Notes: generated from the letters alone by a model not told the origin. Positions 9,934 to 19,445 are shown, counted from the stretch's first letter. The stretch: DNA of 64,000 bases from JAKFEE01 sp036675815 (GCA_036675815.1 JAKFEE010000015.1:1-64000); one strand, 5' to 3'. Numbers and translations: made by a program.

Positions 9934-10029
9934 TAGTCATTAGCCGCCAACATTACATAGTCGAGGGTCGAACTCCCAAGGAATCGGCAGTAGTCGCTGG
10001 TCGCTGCTCGTGTCTCGAAGGAGATTTAG

Positions 10030-10512
10030 ATGGAATACAAAGATCTCGATCAAATCCGCGCTCTGGCGGACGTGCGGTCCGAACCGGTAGCGCCGCCGCC
10101 GATGTCGCACCGCGAGCGCCTGATGCGGTGGGCTGAGGTCTTGGAACGCCAGCCGGGGCGCCAACTTCGCTCGTTGATGGGCACCGAGTTCGTCAGCCGC
10201 GGCGAGCGCATCAAGATGCGCATGGACAACTCGCCGCTGACCGTGGCCTATGATGACCCGATCCTGCGCGCCGAGGGCCTGACGAGCGACCGCCTGGGCG
10301 ACGCCATCACCTTCTTCGGCCTGTCGGATCATGACGCCCACAATTTGGTGTGCTATTGCCGGCACGGCCGCACCATGCTGGCTGAGTCGGTGGCGCGTGA
10401 CGTGCGCATGGTGGCCACCTACAAGGCGGTCGCCGCATTTCTCACCACCCGCGTCGCCTTCGCCGGCGCTTCGGTCCTGGGTGGCTTGGCGGCGGCGTTG
10501 ATGGTCTTCTGA
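10030..10512 (+). CDS. Hypothetical protein, putative general-stress gene, C-terminal membrane segment
   Basis: A 160-residue protein without a family I can name. It is hydrophilic for about 130 residues and contains a conserved-looking core (MSHRERLMRWAEVLERQPG, then LSDHDAHNLVCYCRHGRTM). It ends in a hydrophobic helix (FAGASVLGGLAAALMVF). AAGGAG lies six bases before the ATG. The upstream EcfG-type promoter at 9908-9933 suggests control by the general stress response. The core resembles short uncharacterised alphaproteobacterial proteins; no function is proposed. Confidence 0.7.
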   Translation: MEYKDLDQIRALADVRSEPVAPPPMSHRERLMRWAEVLERQPGRQLRSLMGTEFVSRGERIKMRMDNSPLTVAYDDPILRAEGLTSDRLGDAITFFGLSDHDAHNLVCYCRHGRTMLAESVARDVRMVATYKAVAAFLTTRVAFAGASVLGGLAAALMVF

Positions 10513-10522
10513 ATTACCGCCG

Positions 10523-11317
10523 TCAGGCCATGGTGGCGACGGCGCGTTGCGCCAGTACCGTGATGAGGTGGACGCGGTACTGCGGCGTGGCGTGAATGTC
10601 GCCATTGAAACGGCGGTGGTCGAAGCTGACCGCGGCCACCGTCTGGGGGGTAAAGGCACGCTCCAGCGCCGCCTCGAGCTGGAGGGGGCGGAAGACGCAA
10701 GGCCCGGCGCCGGTTACCGCCACGCGCACGCGGCCGTCGCGCCTTGCGATCATCACCCCGACCACCGCATAGCGCGAGGCGGGGTTGGCAAACTTCAGAT
10801 AGGCCGCCGCTTCCGGTGCGGGGAACTCGACGGCGGTAATGAGTTCACCCTCGGCCAAGGCCGTCTCGAACATGCCGGTGAAAAAGTCGTCGGCGGCGAT
10901 GGTGCGGCGGTCGGTGTGGATCGTCGCCTCCAGGGCCAGCGCCGCCGCCGGGTAATCGCCGGCGGGATCGTTGTGGGCGAGGGCACCGCCAAGGGTGCCG
11001 CGGTTGCGCACCTGGCGGTCGCCGATGCCTGCCACCAGGGCGGCGAGGGCGGGAATGGCGCCACGCAGCCCCTGATGCTCGGCAACGTCGGCATGCAGGG
11101 TGCCGGCCCTGATCACCACCCGGTCGCGATCCGTACGGATGCCAGCCATACCGGGAATGCCGGCAAGGTCGACGATGTCGGACACCCGCACCAAGCGATG
11201 TTTCATCATCGGCAGCAGGCTCTGCCCGCCCGCCAGGAAACGGGCGTCACCGGATGCAGCAAAGGCGGCGACGGCTTCATCCACGGTCGATGGGCGCTGA
11301 TAGGCAAAATCGTACAT
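10523..11317 (-). CDS. FAD-binding medium subunit of a molybdenum hydroxylase (CoxM type)
   Basis: A 264-residue FAD-binding subunit of the xanthine dehydrogenase/aerobic CO dehydrogenase family, which passes electrons from the 2Fe-2S subunit to its acceptor. The FAD motifs are clear: AGGQSLLP at residues 29-36 and TLGGALAHNDPAGD at 108-121. It follows the 2Fe-2S subunit gene after four bases, so the two are an operon. The large molybdopterin-binding CoxL subunit, which normally completes the trimer, is not next to them on either side. Electrons may serve a large subunit encoded elsewhere, or the pair may be a remnant. The term CoxM is used by family, not to imply CO as substrate. Confidence 0.88.
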   Translation of the reverse strand: MYDFAYQRPSTVDEAVAAFAASGDARFLAGGQSLLPMMKHRLVRVSDIVDLAGIPGMAGIRTDRDRVVIRAGTLHADVAEHQGLRGAIPALAALVAGIGDRQVRNRGTLGGALAHNDPAGDYPAAALALEATIHTDRRTIAADDFFTGMFETALAEGELITAVEFPAPEAAAYLKFANPASRYAVVGVMIARRDGRVRVAVTGAGPCVFRPLQLEAALERAFTPQTVAAVSFDHRRFNGDIHATPQYRVHLITVLAQRAVATMA

Positions 11318-11321
11318 GACC

Positions 11322-11798
<477 letters not shown>

Positions 11799-12068
11799 GG
11801 CGTGTGTCTCCGCGTCCGTCTGTGCTAGAAGAATCATGCTGGGCCGCACCGGTCAACGGGGCGTTCGGTACACCGTCCATCCCATGCCGGGGGATGGCCG
11901 AGGGGCGCGGTGCATGGCCTGCGGGATTTCTTCAGCGGCGCCGATCACTGCCTCCCATGGCCGACCGCCGGTGGGCGGACATCGACCGTCAGCCGGCTAG
12001 ACCGAATCGTGACGGACATGGGCGGCACGATCCGTATCCTGCGGATCACGAGGCACGGCAGCGGGGTA

Positions 12069-13157
12069 ATGATGCGTCCGGGAAAAGGGTCACAGCCGGC
12101 GCCAGCCGGCGAGATGCAGATGCTGGTCGACGATGTTCCGGTGCCGATGATCGCGCTCGGGAGCGATGCGGTCGTTGCGGCGAATGACGAGGCCATCCGC
12201 CTGTTCGGCGGCGACGTGCGGGGCCGGTCTTCCGAGCAGGTGCTCACGCCCGAGGGATACCGGCAGCTGGGCGCCGCATGGCGAGACGCGCGGACGGCGC
12301 GCCTCGACATGGCGCTGCGCCGGCTCGACGGGACGCCGTTCTCGGCGGAGGCCGCGACGCAGGCCGTGGGCGATACCCATGTCGTGGTGTTGCGTGAGAC
12401 GACGAGCCGCAGATTGCGTGAGGAGGAACTCCGTCAGGCGCTGGCCGACGCATCGAGTGACATGCAGGCGCGCATGCGCTTCTTCGCCGGGGCCAGCCAC
12501 GACCTGCGCCAGCCTCTGCAGGCGATGGCGCTGTTCCTGTCGGCGCTCGAGGGCATGACCGAGCGGCCCCAGGCGCACAACGCCATCAAATCCTTGAAGG
12601 TATCGCTCACCACCATGGAGGAGATGTTCGAGAGCCTGCTCGGCCTGGCGCGCCTGGATGCCGGCATGCTCAAGGCCCAGCCCAGCGTCTTCATGATTGG
12701 CGACGTGCTCGAGAAGGTCGAGGATGATTCGCGGGCACAAGCCGAGCAGGCCGGCGTGATACTGCGTGTCATGCCAGCGGCCGAGGCCGTGTGCAGCGAT
12801 CCCGGGATGCTTGCGCGAATCTTGCGCGGCTTCGTGTCCAACGCCATCCGCTACAATGATCGGGGCGGCAAGGTACTGCTCGGCTGCCGTCGACGTGGCA
12901 CGGCGCTGCGCATCGAGGTCTGGGACAACGGCAGTGGCATCGCCGAGGACCGGCTGGAAGAGCTGATCGAGGAATTCCACCTCGGCCACGTCGGCGAAAA
13001 GCAGAAGGGCGCCGGCTTGGGACTGGCGATCGCGCAGCGCCTCGCCCGTCTGCTCGATCACCGCCTGGACGTGCGATCGCGTCACGGCAGGGGGTCGATG
13101 TTCGCCATCGAGGTGCCGCTGGCGGAAACGCCCGCGATCGAGTGGGAACAGCCCTGA
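12069..13157 (+). CDS. PAS-domain sensor histidine kinase
   Basis: A cytoplasmic sensor kinase of about 362 residues. A PAS-like domain (about 18-110, starting MLVDDVPVPMIALGSDAVVAAND) precedes the HisKA domain with phospho-acceptor His144 in FFAGASHDLRQPLQA. The ATPase domain follows with N box VSNAIRYND, then VWDNGSGI and GAGLGLAIA. There is no membrane segment. The start is uncertain: an ATG at 12018, or one at 11910, would lengthen the N-terminus, and no site has a strong ribosome-binding sequence. It converges on a LuxR-type response regulator 28 bases downstream, its probable partner. The kinase core closely resembles that of the hybrid kinase at 57-59 kb. Confidence 0.85.
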   Translation: MMRPGKGSQPAPAGEMQMLVDDVPVPMIALGSDAVVAANDEAIRLFGGDVRGRSSEQVLTPEGYRQLGAAWRDARTARLDMALRRLDGTPFSAEAATQAVGDTHVVVLRETTSRRLREEELRQALADASSDMQARMRFFAGASHDLRQPLQAMALFLSALEGMTERPQAHNAIKSLKVSLTTMEEMFESLLGLARLDAGMLKAQPSVFMIGDVLEKVEDDSRAQAEQAGVILRVMPAAEAVCSDPGMLARILRGFVSNAIRYNDRGGKVLLGCRRRGTALRIEVWDNGSGIAEDRLEELIEEFHLGHVGEKQKGAGLGLAIAQRLARLLDHRLDVRSRHGRGSMFAIEVPLAETPAIEWEQP

Positions 13158-13185
13158 GCGCCGCGGCCAGAGCTCCGGTCACAGT

Positions 13186-13905
13186 TCAGGAGATCGGCGT
13201 GGTGCGGAAGGTGCGATTGGCGGCGATGGCCGCCTGGGTCCGATTGTTGACGCCCAACTTTTTCATGATCGATTTGACGTGGACCTTCACCGTGCCTTCC
13301 AGCATGCCCAGTGAGCGGGCGATTTCCTTGTTGGAATAGCCCAGGGTCAGCAGCTTCAGCACCTGCGTCTCACGCGGCGTCAGTGACTTGAAGTCTGGAT
13401 TGAAATCGCCGCCCTCGTCGAAGGGGGTGCCTTCGCCCGCCTCGCCGCCGTGCTCCTCGCTGGCCACCGCCTGTGCCGGCACATAGAGTTCGCCGGACAG
13501 CACCAGCGGCAGCACATGCTTCAGGATCTCGCCGTTCGACGACTTCAGGATGTAGCCGCGCGCCCCCGATTCGATGGCCGCCCGGATGGTCGAGCGCTGC
13601 CGCGAGCCCGAGACGATGACCACCGGAATTCCCTTGGGCAGGCTCTCGACATAGCCCTTGAGATCATTGATGCCGTTCAGGCCGGGCATCATCAGATCGA
13701 GGAGGATCAGATCGATCCCCGGCGTCTCATGAGCGATGCGCCGCGCTTCCTCGGCATTGGCCGCCTGCAAGATGGTGACGTCATCGTAGAGCTCTTCCAG
13801 TGCCAGCGAGATGCCGTACCGGAACAGTGCATGGTCGTCAGCGATCAGTACTACCACGTTTCTCGCCTCGTCGTTCGCACCGCTTGGACTGGTATAGCCG
13901 AACAA
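13186..13905 (-). CDS. LuxR/NarL-family response regulator
   Basis: A 239-residue regulator. The receiver domain has the acidic pair IADDHALFR and phospho-acceptor Asp70 in LILLDLMMPGLNG, with Lys in YILKSS. The C-terminal LuxR-type helix-turn-helix reads LTPRETQVLKLLTLGYSNKEIARSLG (in part) with VKVHVKSIMKKLGVNNRTQA. A GTG at 13857, preceded by GAGGCGAG, is an alternative start that would remove 16 residues. It converges on the PAS kinase at 12069-13157 and is likely phosphorylated by it. The receiver and output domains resemble those of the regulator at 56511. Confidence 0.88.
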   Translation of the reverse strand: MFGYTSPSGANDEARNVVVLIADDHALFRYGISLALEELYDDVTILQAANAEEARRIAHETPGIDLILLDLMMPGLNGINDLKGYVESLPKGIPVVIVSGSRQRSTIRAAIESGARGYILKSSNGEILKHVLPLVLSGELYVPAQAVASEEHGGEAGEGTPFDEGGDFNPDFKSLTPRETQVLKLLTLGYSNKEIARSLGMLEGTVKVHVKSIMKKLGVNNRTQAAIAANRTFRTTPIS

Positions 13906-14089
13906 ATCCTAGAAAGAAGATCCATCTTTCGGGGCTTATCTCAAGGGTCATACCTCGATCGGCTATAAGAGATGGTGAGAGGGTCGAACCAAGTTTCCTT
14001 GTCCCCCACGCAAATATGTACGGAATGCCAAGGAATGATCAATCGCGGAAAAGGCGATTTCGTTTACGCACCACCAACGATGAGACAGG

Positions 14090-14866
14090 CTATCCTTGTG
14101 GAATATGCTCTTCTTTCTTCCTGGCATAGGCTAGATCGATTGGCTTCCACGCCATTTCGGCGCGGATCGGTAAATGGTCCGAGGCCAAGCGGGTCAGCGG
14201 GGTGCGGAAGACACTGACGCGCCGCAGGGCATCGCGTGGCCACACCCAGATGCGGTCCAGCGGCAGCACCGGCAGGCGCGACGGAAAGGTGCGTGGCATC
14301 ATCGACTGACCGAAACGGCGATTGAGCAGGCGCAAGGCCCCGTGGTTCGGCCGCCATTCGTTGCAATCGCCAAGGACGGCCACCGGGGTGTCGGCGGGAT
14401 ATTGATCGACGGTGTCGAGCAATTTGCTCACCTGCTGCCTGCGCTCGGCGGCATTGAGCCCGAGATGCGTCGCCATCACCAACACCGGCGACCCGCGCAC
14501 CTCGATCATGGCAAGAATGGCGCCGCGCGGCTCGAAGCGACGGACGCTGAGGTCGACCAGGCGGACGTCGCGCACCGGATAGCGGCTCAGGATGGCATTG
14601 CCGAACTTGCCGCGGTGATCCTGGATGTTGGGGCCGGCCACCGCGCTCATCCGCAGATTGCCGGCCAGGTATTCCAGCTGATGGCGATGGTCGCCCAACA
14701 GCCGCATGTCGACCTCCTGGAGCGCCAGGATGTCGGCATCGACCATGCGCAGCACCTCCAGGGTGCGCTCGGGTGTGTACCGGCGATCGGTGCCGAAGCA
14801 GCGGTGGATGTTGTAGCTGGCCATGCTCAGAACGGAAGGGTGCCCTCCCGCGTGGTAAACGGTCAC
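14090..14866 (-). CDS. Endonuclease/exonuclease/phosphatase family protein
   Basis: A 258-residue EEP-superfamily metal-dependent hydrolase. Catalytic motifs are visible: MASYNIHRCFG (Asn), LALQEVD (Glu), ATHLGLN (His), VLGDCNEW (Asp-x-Asn) and SDHLPI (Asp-His) near the end. The start ATG overlaps the stop of the preceding phospholipase D gene (ATGA), so they are one operon; a second ATG 14 codons in would start directly at the domain. No signal peptide is seen. The pairing with a phospholipase D/VTT protein suggests a role in phospholipid or phosphodiester metabolism, but the substrate is unknown. Confidence 0.85.
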   Translation of the reverse strand: MTVYHAGGHPSVLSMASYNIHRCFGTDRRYTPERTLEVLRMVDADILALQEVDMRLLGDHRHQLEYLAGNLRMSAVAGPNIQDHRGKFGNAILSRYPVRDVRLVDLSVRRFEPRGAILAMIEVRGSPVLVMATHLGLNAAERRQQVSKLLDTVDQYPADTPVAVLGDCNEWRPNHGALRLLNRRFGQSMMPRTFPSRLPVLPLDRIWVWPRDALRRVSVFRTPLTRLASDHLPIRAEMAWKPIDLAYARKKEEHIPQG

Positions 14867-17040
14867 ACCTTGCCCTCTTCATCGGGTCCCGGGGCGATGC
14901 CGCGCGCCAGACGGCGCGTCAACGAATGCTCGATGACGACCAGCGCCGCGGTCAGCGCCAACAGCACAGCCATATGAAAAATATCGGGATCGCGCAACAC
15001 GGCAGCGAGGCGATCGCCAAACAGCACCAGGGCCGCGGTCACCGGGGTCATGCCGAGAATGGTGCCGACGAGATAATCGGACAGGCGGGTTCGCGCCGCA
15101 CCGGCCACCAGGTTGGCGACCGTGTAGGATGCCACCGGCACCAGACGGACGACGGTGATCATCAACACGCCGCGGCGCGGCAGGGCGCGGATCACGCGGG
15201 TCATGCGGCGCCCGATCAGGCGGCGCAGCCGATCGCGCCCGGCGATGCGGCCGACGGAAAAAGCGAGCAGCGCGCTGGCGAGCGCGCCGACGAGCCCCCA
15301 CAGGAAGCCGCCCCACAGGCCGAAAATGACACCGCAGGCGATCAGCAGCAAGGTGACTGGCACGACGGTGAGGCCACCGACGAGGAATATCGCCATCATC
15401 GCGGGCACCGTCCATGCGCTGGCCTGCAGCATGGCGATGGCCTGGGCCAATTGGCTGGCCTCCAGCGGGCGTACCAGCCGGGCGATGGCCGCCGCGGCGG
15501 CGAACATGATCAGGGCTGCCATGAACGTGCCGAGGCGCTGACCCACGGCCCGATTGCCGCGGCCCGGCGCGATCTCGTCGGGCAACAGCAGCGCCTCCAG
15601 GGGCTGGTCGGGGTCGACGATGTCGGCCGAGATCAGCGCCTCGGCGCCGGCCGGCAGCGGCGCCACGATCGGCGTCAGGGTCCGCGCGCCGCCGCCACCG
15701 CGGAGCGTATCGATGGCGGTCAGCATCCCCAGCGTACGCTCTTCGATCTCATACTGATCCGGCGCGATACCGAGATGCTCGCCCAGCAGCTGGTGGCGCA
15801 GGTGCCGGATTGCCGCCTCGACCTGCGGGTCGCCGCACGCCTCGATCAACACGTCGCACTCGGTATCCAGGCCCATCGAGCGATTGTTGAGGTTGGCCGA
15901 GCCGATGCGCACCATCCGGTCGTCGATGATCGCCAGCTTGGAGTGGACCTTGACGTCGATCCCATCGACCATCGGATAGAACACGCGTAGGCGATCGTTG
16001 CGGTCGGCGGCGCGCAGCCTGGCGTAGAGGCGGGCCCGTCCGGCGCCCATGGTGGTGCGCTCGAGGAAGGCCAGCGGTTCCTGGCATGAAATCGCCAGCA
16101 CTTCCGGCGGCGCGTCTTCGATCAGCCGGCCGAGCAGGGCGCGACCGACGCCGCGAGAGGCGAAGAACTGGTTTTCGAAGAAGATGAACCGCCGCGCCGC
16201 CACCACCATGTCGAGGTAGAGCCGCTCGACCTCGCGCACCGTCGGCTCGCCTTCCCATGCCGGCAATGTACGGGCGATGGCGGCCATGACGTCGCGCATC
16301 ACCGGCGTGACGTCGTGCGGCCAAGGGTCGTTGCCCGGCGGTGGCGGCGGCAGCCGTTGGCCGGTGGCGCAGCGCCAGCGATTCCGGGCAAGATCGCCCA
16401 GCGCGCCCGCCACCGGCCCCGACAGCATCATCATCACGTCGTGGAACGGCGGGTAGGCCCCGGTGACCGTGTCGAAGCGGCGCGGCTCGTGGCCGGCATG
16501 CGCCGGGGTGTCCCAGCGGCCGCTGGTGAAGTCGAGCCCACCGATGAAGGCCACCGCGTCATCGATGACCACCACCTTCTGGTGGTGCGAGGCGCCGAGC
16601 GGGTGGCTGTCGTCGAGCCGGAATCGCACGCGCCGGGGCGTGAACCAGCGGAACTTGAAGTCGGTCCAGAATTCGCGATTCCAGCGATAGATCAGCGCCG
16701 TGTCCCAGATGAGCACGTTGACGCGCAGCCCGGGCTGGGCACGGGCCGCCTGCGACAGCAGTTCGCCGAGGCTGTTGGGCTCGGAGGCGCCGGGCTCGCG
16801 GTCGAGCTTGGTCCGGCTGTCGATGTCCCAACCGATGATCAACACCGAGTCGCGGGCGGACAGCACCGCCGACTTGAAGGCGTGATAATAGGCTTGGCCG
16901 TCGATCAGGAAGGCGACCCGGTCAGCGGGGAGGCGGCGCCAGCAGTTGCGCCCCTCCACCGCGACCCGTTCGTCGCCGGGGCCACGCGGGGTGGCGTGAT
17001 GAGCCGACATCGACTTCAGCCACTCGCCGTCCGCAGCCAC
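14863..17040 (-). CDS. Phospholipase D-like protein fused to a VTT (DedA-type) membrane domain
   Basis: A 725-residue fusion. The N-terminal half has two phospholipase D HKD motifs: HQK at residues 153-155 (SHHQKVVVIDD) and HSK at 366-368 (VHSKLAIIDD, then GSANLNNRSMG). The C-terminal part (about 500-720) is a multi-pass VTT/SNARE-associated domain with FGLWGGFLWGLVGALASALL and RLVPVASYTVANLVAGAART. It likely transfers or hydrolyses phosphatidyl groups at the inner membrane; cardiolipin-type chemistry is possible but unproven. It is first in an operon with the EEP phosphatase. Four bases separate it from the peptidoglycan-binding gene upstream on the same strand. Confidence 0.88.
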   Translation of the reverse strand: MAADGEWLKSMSAHHATPRGPGDERVAVEGRNCWRRLPADRVAFLIDGQAYYHAFKSAVLSARDSVLIIGWDIDSRTKLDREPGASEPNSLGELLSQAARAQPGLRVNVLIWDTALIYRWNREFWTDFKFRWFTPRRVRFRLDDSHPLGASHHQKVVVIDDAVAFIGGLDFTSGRWDTPAHAGHEPRRFDTVTGAYPPFHDVMMMLSGPVAGALGDLARNRWRCATGQRLPPPPPGNDPWPHDVTPVMRDVMAAIARTLPAWEGEPTVREVERLYLDMVVAARRFIFFENQFFASRGVGRALLGRLIEDAPPEVLAISCQEPLAFLERTTMGAGRARLYARLRAADRNDRLRVFYPMVDGIDVKVHSKLAIIDDRMVRIGSANLNNRSMGLDTECDVLIEACGDPQVEAAIRHLRHQLLGEHLGIAPDQYEIEERTLGMLTAIDTLRGGGGARTLTPIVAPLPAGAEALISADIVDPDQPLEALLLPDEIAPGRGNRAVGQRLGTFMAALIMFAAAAAIARLVRPLEASQLAQAIAMLQASAWTVPAMMAIFLVGGLTVVPVTLLLIACGVIFGLWGGFLWGLVGALASALLAFSVGRIAGRDRLRRLIGRRMTRVIRALPRRGVLMITVVRLVPVASYTVANLVAGAARTRLSDYLVGTILGMTPVTAALVLFGDRLAAVLRDPDIFHMAVLLALTAALVVIEHSLTRRLARGIAPGPDEEGKV

Positions 17041-17044
17041 CGTT

Positions 17045-17890
17045 TCAGCGCACCCCGGCCCGCTGTTGGCCGTCGACCGGAATGTCCATGGCCGCCAGCA
17101 GTTCCGGCGACACGCGACCGGTCACCGGCATGGCATGGCTACGCTGATAGGCGCGAATCGCCTCGCGGGTGCGCGGGCCCATGCTACCGTCGACCGGGCC
17201 GACGTCGTAGCCGGCGGCGCGCAGCGTCGATTGCACCTCGCCCACCACGTTGAGTGGCGCCCGCTCGCCGGTCCTGGGTGGCACCGTCGCCAAATCGGCC
17301 TCCGCCAAGTGCGCCATCACGCGCGAGTCGATCTCGCCGGTCACCGGCAGGCCGGCGCTGTCCTGCCAGTCACGCAGGGCGGTCCGCGTCCGCGGGCCCA
17401 GCATGCCGTCGGGGCGCCCGGCGTCGAAGCCCAGCGCGTTCAGCCGCCGCTGGACCACGGCCACGTCGTCGCGGGTGATCCGCCGCGCCGCGGGGGGGGC
17501 GGGCGGCCTTGCCGATGCCATGTCTTGGCGCTGGCGCGCCAGATCCTGTGCCTGGGCCAGTTGCTCCGCACTCATGTCGCGGCTCAGCGCATCGCGCGCC
17601 TCCGCCGCCTTCGGCAGTCCTTGCGAGGCGGCGAGGTTGTACCACATGTGCGCGGCAACGTAGTCCTGCAGCACATCCGTGCCGTCCTGATGGATGCGCC
17701 CCAGCCGCATCTGGGCACGCGCATCACCGGCCTGCGCCGCGCGCCGGAATTCCTCCAGCGCGCGGAAGCGGTCGCCGCGCTCGTAAGCGGCCACGCCGGC
17801 GGCGTAGTCGGCGTGGGCCGGTTGCAGGCCGGTCAGAGGCAGGAATGTGCAGCCGGCGGCCACCGCGGCTGCGAGGAGGGTTCTTGGCAT
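17045..17890 (-). CDS. Secreted Sel1-repeat and peptidoglycan-binding protein
   Basis: A 281-residue exported protein. The signal peptide runs MPRTLLAAAVAAG...LQPAHA, with cleavage before DYAAG. Sel1-like tetratricopeptide repeats follow (AYERGDRFRALEEFRRAAQAGDARAQMRLG and the next repeat). Two peptidoglycan-binding type 1 domains come next, each with LGF/YD...DGxxGPRTRxAxRxxQ. The start at 17890 places the signal peptide at the N-terminus and has GGGGAG about nine bases upstream; a longer open frame exists but starts with a non-secretory extension. It probably sits in the periplasm bound to the wall. It reads toward the phospholipase D gene four bases away, so they may be co-transcribed. Confidence 0.85.
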   Translation of the reverse strand: MPRTLLAAAVAAGCTFLPLTGLQPAHADYAAGVAAYERGDRFRALEEFRRAAQAGDARAQMRLGRIHQDGTDVLQDYVAAHMWYNLAASQGLPKAAEARDALSRDMSAEQLAQAQDLARQRQDMASARPPAPPAARRITRDDVAVVQRRLNALGFDAGRPDGMLGPRTRTALRDWQDSAGLPVTGEIDSRVMAHLAEADLATVPPRTGERAPLNVVGEVQSTLRAAGYDVGPVDGSMGPRTREAIRAYQRSHAMPVTGRVSPELLAAMDIPVDGQQRAGVR

Positions 17891-18244
17891 CTGCACGCTC
17901 CCCGAGATATCCGACTCTTCCAAGATATGTCGCACCGCCCGCGGCATAAGGGAGTCTGGTGACGCGGCCGAGGGGCTATACCGATGCACGATAAGGCGCG
18001 CATCGGTGGGATGGCGCGGCAGTGCGAATGCGGGTATCTGATGGGGCCATCGTGCCCCGAAACAACTATGGCTAGCCCGAAAGTGCTGCGATCGGTTGAC
18101 TTGACAGTCGGCCTCTGCTTTACACCGTATGGTCGGAAATGGGCCACACTTTCGCCCCATATTCCGCGCACAAGTGGAATTGGCCCAGCTGGCTCACGGG
18201 GCACGTCGCCCCTGGAACAAACCCCGTCGAAAGGGAGAACCGGA

Positions 18245-18622
18245 ATGAAGAAGATCGCGCTCGCCGCAGCAGCAGCCGCCGGCATGATGTTTGTGTCCGC
18301 CGGCGCCATGGCGCAGGAAGGCGATGCCGCCGCCGGCGAAAAGGCTTTCGCCGTGTGCAAGGCCTGCCATACGGTCGAGGCCGGCAAGAATCGCGTCGGC
18401 CCCAGCCTGCACGGGGTCGTCGGGCGCAAGGCCGGTTCGGTCGAGGACTTCAAGTACTCGGACGCGATGAAGAACGCCGACGTCGTGTGGACCCCCGAAA
18501 ACCTGGACAAGTATCTGACCAACCCCAAGGAATTCGTTCCCGGCAACAAGATGATCTATGCCGGCCAGAAGGACGCGAAGAAGCGCGCCGACATCATCGC
18601 CTATCTCAGCCAGCAGAAGTGA
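18245..18622 (+). CDS. Periplasmic class I c-type cytochrome (c2/c550 type)
   Basis: A 125-residue pre-protein with a signal peptide cleaved after AMA (residue 23). Heme is bound by C38-K-A-C41-H42, and the distal axial ligand is probably Met103 in PGNKMIYAG. Motifs such as VGPSLHGVVGRKAG are typical of cytochrome c2/c550 electron carriers between the bc1 complex and terminal reductases or oxidases. AGGGAGA precedes the ATG. It is monocistronic, ending in a clear terminator. Confidence 0.93.
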   Translation: MKKIALAAAAAAGMMFVSAGAMAQEGDAAAGEKAFAVCKACHTVEAGKNRVGPSLHGVVGRKAGSVEDFKYSDAMKNADVVWTPENLDKYLTNPKEFVPGNKMIYAGQKDAKKRADIIAYLSQQK

Positions 18623-18644
18623 GCGGCCTCCGGGTCCGCGACGA

Positions 18645-18672
18645 GGCCGCCGGTTCGCCGGCGGCCTTCTTT
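18645..18672 (+). terminator. Rho-independent terminator after the cytochrome c gene
   Basis: A 9-bp stem GGCCGCCGG/CCGGCGGCC (18645-18653 and 18658-18666) closed by a stable TTCG tetraloop, followed by TTCTTT. It lies just before the 3' end of a small minus-strand gene. Confidence 0.85.
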
Positions 18673-18675
18673 GAT

Positions 18676-18828
18676 TCAGGCGGGCGGCGATTCGCCCAAC
18701 GTCACGGCCAAGAGCAGCGCCAATGCGGCGGCGCCGGCCAAAATGGCGAGCAGGATCGGGGTGGCGCGCTTGCTGCGCTGCGGCTGTTGGTGGCCAGGCG
18801 ACGGGTCGGGCGGCCAGCGGTCTTGCAT
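18676..18828 (-). CDS. Small single-pass membrane protein (50 aa)
   Basis: A 50-residue open frame starting MQDRWPPDPSP, with a hydrophilic proline-rich N-terminus, a basic QRSKRATP, and one strong membrane helix (ILLAILAGAAALALLLAVTLG). GGAGAC lies just upstream of the ATG. It converges on the cytochrome c terminator. No family is recognised; it looks like a genuine small protein because of its clean topology and ribosome-binding site. Confidence 0.5.
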   Translation of the reverse strand: MQDRWPPDPSPGHQQPQRSKRATPILLAILAGAAALALLLAVTLGESPPA

Positions 18829-19025
18829 GACGTCTCCATCCGTCCAAGGAACATGATGGTCCGCGCGGTGCCACGCAAGCCGGCCGCGACTCGGCCATAG
18901 CGGCACGGAGAGAGCCGCGCCTCGATATCCCAAAGTTGCCGCCGTTCCCCATGATGGTCCGCTCCTCGCCGGAAAGCTTGTCCATCCCCGTGCCGACTCC
19001 ACCTGCAAGGGAGGAGGGCCATGCG

Positions 19026-19445
19026 ATGAGGACACGATACTTCGCCTTGGCATTGGGCATCGGCTTCCTGGCCGCGGGCGTTCTCGGCTTCGTGCCGGCC
19101 CTGCGCACGTCCCCGGCCGGGCTGCCGCCGCTGCAGTGGGACGCCCACTACGGGCTGCTCCTCGGCCTGTTCCCGGTCAACGTCCTGCACAATGCCGTGC
19201 ATCTGCTGTTCGGGCTGTGGGGGGTGCTCGCCTATCGCAGCTTTGGCGCCGCGCGTGGATATGCCGGCGTCGTTGCCATCGTCTACGCGGTCTTGACGCT
19301 GATGGGGGTGTTCGTCCCCACCAACACCGTCTGGGGGCTGGTCCCGATTTTCGGCCATGACGTCTGGCTGCATGCGGTGATTGCCGTGGCGGCCGCCATC
19401 TTCGCCATGCTGCCGGCACGCCGACCGCTGGCCGCGCCGCGCTAG
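19026..19445 (+). CDS. DUF4383-type integral membrane protein
   Basis: A 139-residue protein with four membrane helices. The family-typical blocks are GLFPVNVLHNAVHLLFGLWG and GLVPIFGHDVWLHAVIAV. Function is unknown; DUF4383 members are common in soil bacteria and often lie near stress genes, which fits the EcfG-type promoter just downstream. GGGAGGAGGG lies before the ATG at 19026, and a longer upstream reading lacks support. Confidence 0.8.
   Translation: MRTRYFALALGIGFLAAGVLGFVPALRTSPAGLPPLQWDAHYGLLLGLFPVNVLHNAVHLLFGLWGVLAYRSFGAARGYAGVVAIVYAVLTLMGVFVPTNTVWGLVPIFGHDVWLHAVIAVAAAIFAMLPARRPLAAPR

Noticed and set aside
18096..18130. TTGACT/TTGACA as a sigma-70 promoter for cytochrome c
   Set aside because: No acceptable -10 is found at 16-18 bases from either; the nearest, TACACC, is 14 or 19 bases away.
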